Origin: Salinimonas chungwhensis DSM 16280
GTDB taxonomy: Bacteria > Pseudomonadota > Gammaproteobacteria > Enterobacterales > Alteromonadaceae
Length of the DNA: 64,000 nucleotides
Direction: 5' to 3'
Assembly (NCBI RefSeq): GCF_000378185.1
Contig: NZ_KB899376.1
Span: forward strand, 834,357-898,356
The notes beneath the pieces are model-generated. The model was not told the DNA's origin. It saw only the letters and a program-made list of their open reading frames with translations, and made no database searches. Both the position numbers and the translations under genes were made by a program. Below, one piece after another: positions 28,880 to 37,354 of the stretch (its first letter is position 1; the number at the start of each line of letters is the position of its first letter).

Positions 28880-29080
28880 ATGCAAAATTTAAGTGTACAG
28901 GATATTAAATATGTGTCGGGCGGATGCGCCGAATATTGCTGGGGCGATATGAGTTGGGGTGGTTTTGCAGGCAGCGTCGTCGGTGGTGCAATTGGCGGTA
29001 TGAGCGGAGGGCCTTTTGGCGCTTCACTGGGTGCTATTGGCGGTGGAGCAAGTTATTTCTTCACTAAAGCGTGGGAATAA
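28880..29080 (+). CDS. Class II microcin/bacteriocin-like peptide A with double-glycine leader
   Basis: 66 residues. Residues 1-15 (MQNLSVQDIKYVSGG) form a double-glycine leader of the type in the microcin V precursor (same length, hydrophobic residues at -12, -7 and -4, GG at -2/-1). The predicted mature peptide of 51 residues begins CAEYC, a possible disulfide pair, and has 15 glycines in GxxxG spacing through a membrane-length stretch, ending YFFTKAWE. AAAGGA lies before the ATG. Such peptides are cleaved and exported by peptidase-containing ABC transporters and kill related bacteria by membrane action. Not a named microcin; activity is inferred. Confidence 0.8.
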   Translation: MQNLSVQDIKYVSGGCAEYCWGDMSWGGFAGSVVGGAIGGMSGGPFGASLGAIGGGASYFFTKAWE

Positions 29081-29129
29081 ACCATTCTACCGGGCACAGT
29101 GCGTGCCCTTCTCATTAAAGGACCGTCAA

Positions 29130-29345
29130 ATGCCCATTTTCAAAACACTTATTTTTGTGAGCTTGTTCTTTGTATGCGTTGGACTTGGCGGGTCACTCAT
29201 TTATGCAGTAAATCTGTTTTTACCTGCGATAAGCGGCTGGCCCTTATTTTTCTGCTATTGCACAATCGGCGCTATAGTTGGCGCGGGAATTGTCCACCTG
29301 TGTATTAAACCCGCGCAGGCCATCACAACATCAAAGTCTACATAG
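29130..29345 (+). CDS. Small two-helix membrane protein, candidate immunity protein for peptide A
   Basis: 71 residues. Two hydrophobic helices (about residues 6-30 and 38-60) and a short polar tail (KPAQAITTSKST). AAAGGACC precedes this ATG; a longer frame upstream overlaps peptide A and has no ribosome site. It starts 49 bases after peptide A on the same strand. Small two- or three-helix membrane proteins next to class II bacteriocin genes are typically self-immunity factors, so this role is inferred from position and shape only. No sequence family is recognised. Confidence 0.65.
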   Translation: MPIFKTLIFVSLFFVCVGLGGSLIYAVNLFLPAISGWPLFFCYCTIGAIVGAGIVHLCIKPAQAITTSKST

Positions 29346-29366
29346 CCGGCTGTTTTAAATACAGCA

Positions 29367-29957
29367 CTAGTTGCCAGAATCAGAGCTGATACGGCTGGCA
29401 TCAGCCCCCGCCTGCCCTTTATATTTTGCATCTAGCCGCGCGTTATAGGGTTTCTCGGCTGGCTGTGATAACAGCTCAAAGCTCAGTGCGCCTATTTTCA
29501 TTAAGGGCCGCAAGGCCAGGGGGAGTTTCCCACTGTTGAAAAACTCCAGCACGATATTGCCCGACCAGCCTGGATCAATACGGTGCGCGGTAACATGTAC
29601 CATTAATCCAAGGCGGGCCAGTGATGAGCGACCATCCAGCCAGCCGACAATATTGTCAGGCAGAGTGACAGACTCATGCGTAATCGCCAGTGCTAATTCT
29701 CCCGGATGAAGAAAAAAAGCTTTACCTTCAGGCAGCGCTATTTCATCACTCATCACAGAGTTAAGCGCTTCCTCTACCTGTGCTTTTGGACCACTTAAAT
29801 CAATATAGGGAGCCTGGTGATCTTCAAAAACCCGAAACTTATTGCCCAGTCTGATATCAACCGTTACCCCGCTGATTTGGTCATAATCAGGTGCCGGCGA
29901 AATAGCGATTTTTCCTTCCTGAAGATAAGTAAAAATATCGCGGTCACACAATCGCAT
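29367..29957 (-). CDS. dcd: dCTP deaminase
   Basis: 196 residues, near the E. coli length (193). It deaminates dCTP to dUTP, feeding dTMP synthesis. Motifs: [15 protein letters not shown] at the start, [22 protein letters not shown], the active-site region [23 protein letters not shown] with the catalytic Glu in [10 protein letters not shown]. It is normally near mrp and metG; here the two bacteriocin-like pairs lie on either side. The gene may be read through from mrp and peptide B, since all are on the same strand with short gaps. Confidence 0.96.
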   Translation of the reverse strand: MRLCDRDIFTYLQEGKIAISPAPDYDQISGVTVDIRLGNKFRVFEDHQAPYIDLSGPKAQVEEALNSVMSDEIALPEGKAFFLHPGELALAITHESVTLPDNIVGWLDGRSSLARLGLMVHVTAHRIDPGWSGNIVLEFFNSGKLPLALRPLMKIGALSFELLSQPAEKPYNARLDAKYKGQAGADASRISSDSGN

Positions 29958-29989
29958 AAAATAAACTCTGAACGTCGGTAATACCGCTA

Positions 29990-30241
29990 TTATGCGTGCT
30001 CTGCCTCACCGCGACAAGGACTTGGGGCAGCTTCTTTACCGCTCTGGGTATTAACCTGTAGCTGACATTCTATTGTTTCCAGTTTTCTTATTACCGTATG
30101 TAACAGCACACTAAGCAACGCGACTGCCCCAAACGCCAGGTAAACAACAAACATCATGAAATTGCCGGAAAGGTGATAGATAAACACCACGGTCAGAATG
30201 AAAAGTATATAAACAAATTTAAAGACGGCTGTATTTTGCAT
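29990..30241 (-). CDS. Small two-helix membrane protein, candidate immunity protein for peptide B
   Basis: 83 residues with two hydrophobic helices (about 7-24 and 28-50), then a cytosolic tail with a short amphipathic helix ([14 protein letters not shown]) and a polar end. AAGGATAGG precedes the ATG. It starts 61 bases after peptide B and ends 32 bases before dcd. By position it mirrors the 29130-29345 gene, but the two share no clear sequence similarity. An immunity role is inferred; a generic small membrane protein cannot be excluded. Confidence 0.65.
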   Translation of the reverse strand: MQNTAVFKFVYILFILTVVFIYHLSGNFMMFVVYLAFGAVALLSVLLHTVIRKLETIECQLQVNTQSGKEAAPSPCRGEAEHA

Positions 30242-30302
30242 AGGTACCTATCCTTGTAAATTGATGAACGCCTGACGGTCAGACGTCCAACAGGGTCGTT
30301 AT

Positions 30303-30476
30303 CTATGAAAGCGCATAGTGACCAACCGCTAGCATGGCGCCACCAACTGCCAATCCAAACACGGCAGTGGCGGGACCGCCAGCAAAGCCCTGACCGATAA
30401 CAGCCAGTCCTCCGGAATCCCAATCTAATCTGCCGCCACTAATCTCGTTTAATTCTTCTATATCTAAAGGTTTCAT
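30303..30476 (-). CDS. Class II microcin/bacteriocin-like peptide B with double-glycine leader
   Basis: 57 residues. The leader MKPLDIEELNEISGG is 15 residues and very like that of microcin V (MRTLTLNELDSVSGG). The predicted 42-residue mature part starts RLDWDSGG, is Gly/Ala/Val-rich, carries GGPATAVFG and ends GHYALS; it has no Cys. Peptide A shares a GGP-x-x-A-x-x-G pattern in its mature part, so the two could be partners of a two-peptide system (inference). AAGGGAC seven bases before this ATG sets the start; an in-frame ATG further upstream is not supported. Confidence 0.8.
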   Translation of the reverse strand: MKPLDIEELNEISGGRLDWDSGGLAVIGQGFAGGPATAVFGLAVGGAMLAVGHYALS

Positions 30477-30487
30477 AAATGTCCCTT

Positions 30488-30525
30488 TATAGTGATACCG
30501 CGCATCAGTTCGCGATATCACTATA
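30488..30525 (-). promoter_or_regulatory. Hairpin abutting the Shine-Dalgarno site of peptide B
   Basis: TATAGTGATA pairs with TATCACTATA; after one mismatch, CGCG pairs with CGCG, leaving an 8-nt loop. The lower edge touches the AAGGGAC ribosome site. There is no T-run, so it is not a simple terminator of mrp. It could tune translation of peptide B or mark a processing site between mrp and the peptide; both are inference. Confidence 0.55.
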
Positions 30526-30583
30526 ATAGGAAAAAGCGACAAATGTTCGCTGGCCATTAGAATAGTTTTCATCTGTACAACGG

Positions 30584-31672
30584 CTATTCTGGCCTGAATG
30601 CGATGGGATCACCTTTAAGGTGTTTGCTATCGGACTCATCCGGTACGTGTAAGGCAAGACTCATAGAGGTAGCCCGTGCAATATCACCGTAAATCCTGGC
30701 CAGTTCACTATCAGGCTGAGTGACCACCAGCGGAGTGCCGGCATCTGCATGTTCCCGAATCTGTGTATTTAACGGTAATGCACCCAGGAGGGGTAAGTCA
30801 TACTTTTCAGCCAGCATCTCCCCACCATATTCGGAGAAAATAGCGTCTTTATGGCCGCATTTAACACACTGGTAATAGCTCATGTTCTCAATTAACCCCA
30901 GTACAGGCACATCAACTTTATTAAACATCGCAATGCCTTTTTGAGCATCGGCTAGCGCGAGATCCTGAGGGGTTGTGACGATAACTGCGGCGGTGAGCGG
31001 CACCTGCTGGGCCATGGTTAACTGAATATCACCTGTACCGGGAGGAAGATCGACAATCAAATAATCCAGCACCGGCCACAATGTCTCCTCCAGTATTTGT
31101 TTTAACGCCCGACTAGCCATGGGACCGCGCCAAATTGCTGCATCTTCAGCAGATACCAGATAACCGATGGAATTGGCCACTAGCCCCCAGGCCTCTGGGG
31201 GTTGCATATGTTTATTGTCAGCGCTGGATGGACGCTCCTGCTCATTACCAAGCATAATTGGAATCGATGGGCCGTAAATATCCGCATCGAGTATCCCTAC
31301 CCGGGCGCCTTCCTGTTTAAGTGCATAGGCCATATTAACCGCGGTAGTGGATTTACCCACTCCCCCTTTGCCAGAGGCCACCGCAATAATATTTTTAATA
31401 TTTTTGACCGGTGTGTGCGCCGTCTTTTTGCTGCTTATTTGCTGGGAAATTTGTATGTTGTCAACCGTCAGATTTACCTGCTCCGCCTGGCCAGCTAAAT
31501 ACTGTTTTAGCGCATCGTGTTGCGAAGCGCAGCTAAAGGGCAAAGTTATGTTTACGGCTGTAGCATCAGCCTCCACCCAGGGCTTAATCTCATCGAGGTC
31601 AAGGGAATAATAGGCGGCCAACTGTTTGCAAAAAAAATCCTGATATTTGTTCGCTTTACGCCGAAAAAACAT
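30584..31672 (-). CDS. apbC: Mrp/ApbC iron-sulfur cluster carrier ATPase
   Basis: 362 residues. An N-terminal MIP18/DUF59-like domain (about 1-80) is followed by a P-loop ATPase with the deviant Walker A ASGKGGVGKSTTAVNMAYAL near residue 100, the LDADIYGPSIPIMLG motif, VDLPPGTGDIQLTMAQ, and the cluster-binding CxxC in YYQCVKCGHKDA. It holds and transfers Fe-S clusters to apo-proteins. It is divergent from metG, the usual arrangement in gammaproteobacteria. Peptide B starts 107 bases downstream. Confidence 0.95.
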   Translation of the reverse strand: MFFRRKANKYQDFFCKQLAAYYSLDLDEIKPWVEADATAVNITLPFSCASQHDALKQYLAGQAEQVNLTVDNIQISQQISSKKTAHTPVKNIKNIIAVASGKGGVGKSTTAVNMAYALKQEGARVGILDADIYGPSIPIMLGNEQERPSSADNKHMQPPEAWGLVANSIGYLVSAEDAAIWRGPMASRALKQILEETLWPVLDYLIVDLPPGTGDIQLTMAQQVPLTAAVIVTTPQDLALADAQKGIAMFNKVDVPVLGLIENMSYYQCVKCGHKDAIFSEYGGEMLAEKYDLPLLGALPLNTQIREHADAGTPLVVTQPDSELARIYGDIARATSMSLALHVPDESDSKHLKGDPIAFRPE

Positions 31673-31781
31673 GAAGCTCCCCTAATGTTTACTGAACAGC
31701 AATTACGTAATGCAAAAACAGCGTTTTTCAGCTAGTATTTGCACCCATTTTGAGTAACGGTTAACAACAGTAACAGTCATT

Positions 31782-33845
31782 ATGTCACAGACCCAATCGT
31801 CTTCATCATCAGATCCGGCGGCGCAGCGCCGTATACTAGTCACCAGTGCACTGCCTTACGCCAATGGCTCCATTCACCTGGGCCATTTACTGGAACACAT
31901 TCAGACCGATATCTGGACCCGCTTCCAACGTCTTCGCGGCCACGAAATTTATAGCGTGTGTGCTGACGATGCTCACGGGACCCCCGTAATGTTAAAAGCC
32001 CAGGAGCTGGGTATTACACCTGAAGAGATGGTGGAAAAGACCCGGGCAGAGCATCACCAGGACTTACAAGACTTTTATGTTGAATACGACAACTATTATG
32101 TGACTCATTCGCCTGAAAACAAGGCTATCTGTGAAGAGATTTATAACCGTCTGGACGCAGCGGGCTACATCAGTAAGCGGGTGATCAATCAGTTGTACGA
32201 TCCGCAGAAAGAAATGTTTCTACCCGACCGGTTTGTAAAAGGTACCTGCCCCAGTTGTGATGCAGAAGACCAAAACGGTGACAGCTGTGATGTCTGTGGC
32301 GCTACCTACAGCCCTACAGAAGTCAAAAACCCGCGCAGTGTGGTTTCCGGAGCAACACCGGTACTTCGCGAATCTGAGCATTTCTTTTTTGATTTGCCCC
32401 GGTTTGAAGGAATGCTTAAAAGCTGGATACGTTCTGGTGCCTTGCAAGAGGAGATGGCAAACAAACTTCAGGAATGGTTTGAGGAAGGATTGCAGCAGTG
32501 GGACATCAGCCGTGACGCGCCCTACTTTGGCTTTGAAATTCCCGGTACCACGAATAAATTTTTCTATGTATGGGTAGATGCGCCGGTAGGCTACATGGCC
32601 AGCTTTAAAAATTATTGTGACAAGCACGGTATAGATTTTGACAGCTTCTGGAACGAAAACACCGATACAGAGCTCTATCACTTTATCGGCAAAGATATCA
32701 CGTATTTTCATTGTCTGTTCTGGCCAGCCATGCTGGAAGGGGCCGGTTATCGCAAACCTACTGGCGTCAATATTCACGGGTTTGTGACCGTAAATGGCGC
32801 CAAGATGTCGAAATCCCGCGGTACCTTTATAAAAGGGCGTACATTTCTGGAGCACCTCAACCCCGAATACCTGCGCTATTACTTTGCCGCTAAACTGGGC
32901 GACGGCGTGGCAGATATCGATCTCAACTTCACTGATTTTGCCCAGAAAGTGAATTCCGATTTAGTTGGCAAAGTGGTTAATATTGCCAGTCGCTGCGCTG
33001 GCTTTATTACCAAAAAGTTTGACGGAAAATTGTCTGATAATGTGGTTGATGAAGCGCTGCTTCAAGAATTTCATAAGGCGGCCGAGCGCATTGCCAGCTT
33101 GTACGAGAGCCGTAAATATCATCAGGCAGTACGTGAAATTATGACACTGGCCGATAAGGCTAATCAGTTTATAGATGCCAATGCGCCCTGGGTAACGATT
33201 AAGGAAGAAGGTAAGGAACAGTTTACTCATGAAGTTTGCTCACTGGGTATTAACATGTTCCGAATCCTGGTGACGTATCTGAAGCCTATACTGCCGGTGT
33301 TGGCGCAAAAAGCGGAAGATTTTCTGAATGATGACCTACAGTGGCAAAGTAGCCAGGACGTGTTGAAAGGTCATGCCATCAATAAATTTAAACCTATGAT
33401 GCAGCGGGTAGAAATGGAACACATCGATAAGATGATTGAGGCCTCTAAAGAAAATCTTGAACCTACCGCTCCTAAACAGAAGAAAACTGAAGGCCCGCTG
33501 GTCAGCGACCCGGTCAGCGAAACCATCAGCTTTGACGATTTTGCTAAAGTGGATTTACGGGTGGCGAAAATAGCCAATGCTGAGCATGTCGAAGGCGCCG
33601 ATAAACTGCTTAGATTAGAGCTTGATTTAGGGGGTGAGACCCGCCAGGTGTTTGCCGGTATAAAATCGGCGTATGATCCTGATAGCCTGATTGGTAAGCA
33701 CACCGTAATGGTCGCTAATCTGGCGCCCCGTAAGATGCGCTTTGGTATGTCAGAGGGCATGGTACTGGCGGCAGGGCCAGGTGGTGAAGAGTTGTATATC
33801 ATGGAGCCTCACAAGGGCGCCAAACCCGGAATGCGTGTCAAGTAG
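31782..33845 (+). CDS. metG: Methionyl-tRNA synthetase
   Basis: 687 residues, close to E. coli MetG (677). It charges tRNA-Met for initiation and elongation. The HIGH-like motif is in [12 protein letters not shown] (residues 28-39), the zinc knuckle has [18 protein letters not shown], and KMSKS is in [12 protein letters not shown] near residue 340. A C-terminal EMAP/Arc1p-like tRNA-binding domain (about 580-687, [12 protein letters not shown]) promotes dimerisation. A strong terminator follows. Confidence 0.98.
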   Translation: MSQTQSSSSSDPAAQRRILVTSALPYANGSIHLGHLLEHIQTDIWTRFQRLRGHEIYSVCADDAHGTPVMLKAQELGITPEEMVEKTRAEHHQDLQDFYVEYDNYYVTHSPENKAICEEIYNRLDAAGYISKRVINQLYDPQKEMFLPDRFVKGTCPSCDAEDQNGDSCDVCGATYSPTEVKNPRSVVSGATPVLRESEHFFFDLPRFEGMLKSWIRSGALQEEMANKLQEWFEEGLQQWDISRDAPYFGFEIPGTTNKFFYVWVDAPVGYMASFKNYCDKHGIDFDSFWNENTDTELYHFIGKDITYFHCLFWPAMLEGAGYRKPTGVNIHGFVTVNGAKMSKSRGTFIKGRTFLEHLNPEYLRYYFAAKLGDGVADIDLNFTDFAQKVNSDLVGKVVNIASRCAGFITKKFDGKLSDNVVDEALLQEFHKAAERIASLYESRKYHQAVREIMTLADKANQFIDANAPWVTIKEEGKEQFTHEVCSLGINMFRILVTYLKPILPVLAQKAEDFLNDDLQWQSSQDVLKGHAINKFKPMMQRVEMEHIDKMIEASKENLEPTAPKQKKTEGPLVSDPVSETISFDDFAKVDLRVAKIANAEHVEGADKLLRLELDLGGETRQVFAGIKSAYDPDSLIGKHTVMVANLAPRKMRFGMSEGMVLAAGPGGEELYIMEPHKGAKPGMRVK

Positions 33846-33866
33846 TCCAATAAACAGTTAAACCAT

Positions 33867-33892
33867 AAGGCAGCCTGAGGCTGCCTTTTTTA
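33867..33892 (+). terminator. Rho-independent terminator of metG
   Basis: A 9-bp stem AAGGCAGCC / GGCTGCCTT with a 3-nt loop, followed by a T-run. It also overlaps the 3' end of the convergent methyltransferase gene. Confidence 0.9.
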
Positions 33893-34690
33893 TTTAACCT
33901 GCTTATCAGATAGCTCAGCATTCCCGGCAGATGAACTTATTGTGCTAAGCGCTGTATTTTCTCTTTGGTACATGCTGGCACCCACAGGACGAAAATTAGG
34001 ACTTAATTTCCATTTCGGCCGGATTGTGGTCATAGGCAAAACCCGTTTACGGGCAATAATCACATATACTGATGTGCACCAGGGCAGATAAGTAGCCAGC
34101 TTTTGCTGCCAGGAAGCAGGCAAAGAACGCCGCTGATTGAAAAAAAGCATGGAAAACAACATCCGGCGCTGCTCTATCACCTCAAAACCCAGAAGGTTCA
34201 ACCAGTCTTTGACCCGGTGGGAGGAGAAAAAGCGAGCATCATGCAAAATGTTGCCCTTTCGTTCAGGCAAATATTTTCCCAGCCCTGCCAGACTGTAAGG
34301 ATTAAAGCCACTGATAATGACATAACCGCTCTGGGTCAGACAACGATCCACTTCGCGCAGAATTTGATGGGGATCCTGAGCAAAATCCAGCTCATTCGCC
34401 AGTAAAAAACCATCAATACTGTTTTCAACATATGGCAATTCAGTGGATGCAGCAATAAGACCGGTGTGGGGTACCGACGCCGGTGTTTGGCAAATCTGGT
34501 GACCGATAGCACATTGCTTTAGTGCAATCTGGCTACTTAACGCGCCCAGCTTTACAAAGTGATAACCGAATATGCGCTGGCTGAATTCATCACTGACTGA
34601 CTGAACCGCCAGACGCACAGACTCTCCACCGGGAAGGTCGGACCAACCGACAGGATACCGGGGCACTTTCTTTATTTGTGCCGATTTCAT
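33890..34690 (-). CDS. SAM-dependent methyltransferase, YafS-like
   Basis: 266 residues with a class I methyltransferase core: ELPYVENSIDGFLLANELDF and VIISGFNPYSLAGLGKYL, then FFSSHRVKDWLNLLGFEV. The glycine-rich motif I region is weak, which is also true of YafS. Position supports the YafS call: it is divergent from gloB, with mltD beyond, like the E. coli yafS-gloB-mltD neighbourhood. The substrate is unknown. The C-terminal 60 residues are basic then Ser-rich and probably disordered. Confidence 0.8.
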   Translation of the reverse strand: MKSAQIKKVPRYPVGWSDLPGGESVRLAVQSVSDEFSQRIFGYHFVKLGALSSQIALKQCAIGHQICQTPASVPHTGLIAASTELPYVENSIDGFLLANELDFAQDPHQILREVDRCLTQSGYVIISGFNPYSLAGLGKYLPERKGNILHDARFFSSHRVKDWLNLLGFEVIEQRRMLFSMLFFNQRRSLPASWQQKLATYLPWCTSVYVIIARKRVLPMTTIRPKWKLSPNFRPVGASMYQRENTALSTISSSAGNAELSDKQVK

Positions 34691-34775
34691 TTTTTACCGT
34701 TGATCCATCTGGTTGCAGTCACTTATCTATGTTTCTATAGTATCTCAATCATTTCACATCTCAAGCAGGTACGCC

Positions 34776-35573
34776 ATGTCTACAATGACCGACACGCTGC
34801 CAGAAGGCGTACAAGTATCGCCTTTACGCGCATTTTCAGATAACTACATCTGGTGTATTCATAACGAAGAGCAGGTAGTGGTAGTGGATCCCGGCGACGC
34901 AGATCCAGTTCTGGATTTTTTGACTGAACGGGATCTTAAGCTCGCAGCAATCCTGGTAACCCACCACCACCATGATCACACAGGGGGGGTGACAAAGTTG
35001 GCTTCTCTGCGGCCTGACATTCCGGTTATCGGTCCACAGGGCGGCCATATTCGCGGCATTACCCAGTCCGTGCAGGAAGGTGATAAGACTGTCATTGAAG
35101 CACTGGATCTTGAGTTTACCGTTATCGAAGTGCCCGGCCACACACTAGATCATATCGCTTTTTACGGGCACAACATTCTTTTATGCGGAGATACATTATT
35201 TAATGGCGGCTGTGGACGGCTGTTTGAGGGTACCGCCGAGCAAATGCTGAATTCTTTGGATAAACTCAAGCATTTACCAGGTGACACCACTGTTTATTGC
35301 GCGCACGAGTATACGACTGCCAACCTTGAGTTTGCCGCCGCTGTGGAGCCCGAAAACAGCGCTATTAAAGAATACCAGTCGGTAGTGAAAACACTGCGTG
35401 AAGATGATGAACCCACCGTTCCCTGTGCGCTGTCGCTGCAGTTTGATATTAACCCTTTCATGCGTACGCAAGAAGATATCATTGCCCGTCGCGCCGCTCA
35501 CAAAAGTGATGAGCCACTAACTGATGAGGTCAGTGTTTTTGCCGCTATTCGGCAATGGAAAGATAACTTTTAA
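34776..35573 (+). CDS. gloB: Hydroxyacylglutathione hydrolase (glyoxalase II)
   Basis: 265 residues. It hydrolyses S-D-lactoylglutathione to lactate and glutathione, the second step of methylglyoxal detoxification. The binuclear metal motif THHHHDHTGG is near residue 65, followed by EVPGHTLDHIAFYG, LLCGDTLFNGGCGR and YCAHEYTTANLEFA with the C-terminal glutathione-binding helices. I start at the ATG giving MSTMTDTLPEG, preceded by an AGCAGG site; the longer upstream frame is unsupported. It is divergent from the YafS-like gene. Confidence 0.96.
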   Translation: MSTMTDTLPEGVQVSPLRAFSDNYIWCIHNEEQVVVVDPGDADPVLDFLTERDLKLAAILVTHHHHDHTGGVTKLASLRPDIPVIGPQGGHIRGITQSVQEGDKTVIEALDLEFTVIEVPGHTLDHIAFYGHNILLCGDTLFNGGCGRLFEGTAEQMLNSLDKLKHLPGDTTVYCAHEYTTANLEFAAAVEPENSAIKEYQSVVKTLREDDEPTVPCALSLQFDINPFMRTQEDIIARRAAHKSDEPLTDEVSVFAAIRQWKDNF

Positions 35574-35658
35574 TGCATTTTTTAAACATTACCATTACAC
35601 TATACCGTTCGATTTAGCCGCTCGCGGTTTACAGTGAATGATAAAGGTGCCGGTTTTT

Positions 35659-37347
35659 ATGTCTCGACAGTGGTTTGTTTACTCTTCTATTGCACTGACC
35701 ATGCTGTTAAGCGGTTGTCAGTCGCCTCAAACGCACCCCTCCCCCGAGACAGCTGAGCAGACTCAGTCCAGCTCTGATGAAACTGGCAGCTGCGAAGTAG
35801 GCAAAACGCCGATTAAGAATCAGCAAGATTGTGAAATCGCTAAGGACGGGGTCATTGATGTTATCCATCCTGAAGAAGATCTTGTTGTTAGTGCCAAGCC
35901 GGACGAAAAGGATGCGCTGGATAAAGAACCCGCTCCGGTGGTCATCACCGATGTCTGGGCCCGCATTGCCAATCAACTGAACTTTGAGGTACCGGATAAT
36001 CGACGAGTTGCCGTTCAGCGTAACTGGTATCTTAAACATCCTGAATATATGGCCCGCGTAACCCGCCGCGCCCAGCCTTTTTTATTTTATATCACCAGCC
36101 AAATCGAAGAACAGGAAATGCCATTGGAATTGGCATTGTTACCCATAGTGGAAAGCGCCTTTGACCCGTTTGCCTATTCCCATGGTAGAGCAGCAGGTAT
36201 GTGGCAGTTTATTCCGGGTACTGCGCGCCGTTTTGGTATTCGTCAGTCATGGTGGTATGACGGCAGACGCGATGTTATCGCCTCTACTGACGGTGCATTG
36301 AGCTATCTGACCTACCTGTACGAATATTTTGATGGCAACTGGCTGCATGCGCTGGCCGCTTACAATAGCGGTGAAGGTAGAGTCAGACGCGCCATCAAAC
36401 GTAATCAGCAGGCTGGCAAACCAACCGACTTCTGGTCGTTGGACCTGCCCCGTGAAACCCGTGCTTATGTGCCCAAATTGCTGGCGCTGGCGGATATACT
36501 TAAGAACAAACAATCCTACGACTTTGCCTGGCCGGCCATTGAAAATGTTCCGGTAATAAAAATTGTGGATCTTGGCTCTCAGGTTGATTTGGCATTTGCC
36601 GCTGATTTAGCAGGGATGGACTTAAAGGCTTTACAGGCTCTAAACCCTGGCTTTAATCGTTGGGCTACCGACCCTGACGGCCCTCACCACTTGGTATTGC
36701 CTGCAGATAAAGCTGAGAATTTCACGCGCCAGCTTGCCAGTATTGATCGTGATGAGCGACTTAACTGGGTACGGCATACCGTCAAGCGTGGTGATAGCTT
36801 ATTGAAACTTGCCAACCAATATCATACAACCGCCAAGATAATTCGTCAGGTAAACAATCTCGATAGCAACATGATCCGCATTGGCGACCACATCATGGTT
36901 CCTGTTGCCTTAAAAGCCCTCAATGCCTATGCCCTCTCCCAGGATCAGCGGCTTGCATCGCTGCAAAACATTCAGCGCGCCGACCATAAACTGGTACACA
37001 AGGTTAAGTCGGGGGATACCTTTTGGGAGCTAAGTCGTAAATATAAGGTTGATACCCGTGAACTGGCCAAATGGAATGGCATGGCGCCCACCGATCCGCT
37101 TCATCCAGGCAAAGAACTGGTTGTATGGGTAAATAAAGTAAGCGACTCGCAGCGCAACGATGCAGTGATTAAAACCCTTACCTATACCGTTAGAAAAGGC
37201 GACTCATTATCGGTCATCGCAAACAAATTTAACGTGCGAATTAAAGATATAAAAGACTGGAATGATATTGCCAACCAGCGTTATCTTCAGCCTGGACAAA
37301 AGCTTAAATTATTTGTGGATATCACCAGACTTAAAAATATAGGATAG
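35659..37347 (+). CDS. mltD: Membrane-bound lytic murein transglycosylase D
   Basis: 562-residue lipoprotein. The signal ends LLSGC with lipidated Cys20. An SLT domain spans about 115-270 with the catalytic Glu in LALLPIVESAFDPFAYS and GMWQFIPGTARRFGI, AYNSGEGRVRRA. Three LysM repeats follow (HTVKRGDSLLKL, HKVKSGDTFWEL, YTVRKGDSLSVI). It cleaves peptidoglycan glycan strands, giving 1,6-anhydroMurNAc ends. I choose the ATG at 35659 because AAAGGTG lies nine bases upstream and the signal peptide is standard; an ATG seven codons earlier is possible. It ends eight bases before the next gene. Confidence 0.95.
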   Translation: MSRQWFVYSSIALTMLLSGCQSPQTHPSPETAEQTQSSSDETGSCEVGKTPIKNQQDCEIAKDGVIDVIHPEEDLVVSAKPDEKDALDKEPAPVVITDVWARIANQLNFEVPDNRRVAVQRNWYLKHPEYMARVTRRAQPFLFYITSQIEEQEMPLELALLPIVESAFDPFAYSHGRAAGMWQFIPGTARRFGIRQSWWYDGRRDVIASTDGALSYLTYLYEYFDGNWLHALAAYNSGEGRVRRAIKRNQQAGKPTDFWSLDLPRETRAYVPKLLALADILKNKQSYDFAWPAIENVPVIKIVDLGSQVDLAFAADLAGMDLKALQALNPGFNRWATDPDGPHHLVLPADKAENFTRQLASIDRDERLNWVRHTVKRGDSLLKLANQYHTTAKIIRQVNNLDSNMIRIGDHIMVPVALKALNAYALSQDQRLASLQNIQRADHKLVHKVKSGDTFWELSRKYKVDTRELAKWNGMAPTDPLHPGKELVVWVNKVSDSQRNDAVIKTLTYTVRKGDSLSVIANKFNVRIKDIKDWNDIANQRYLQPGQKLKLFVDITRLKNIG

Positions 37348-37354
37348 CATTGGT

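Noticed and set aside
29016-29129. Longer N-terminus for the immunity-A candidate
   Set aside because: It overlaps peptide A in another frame and lacks a ribosome site, whereas AAAGGACC precedes the ATG at 29130.
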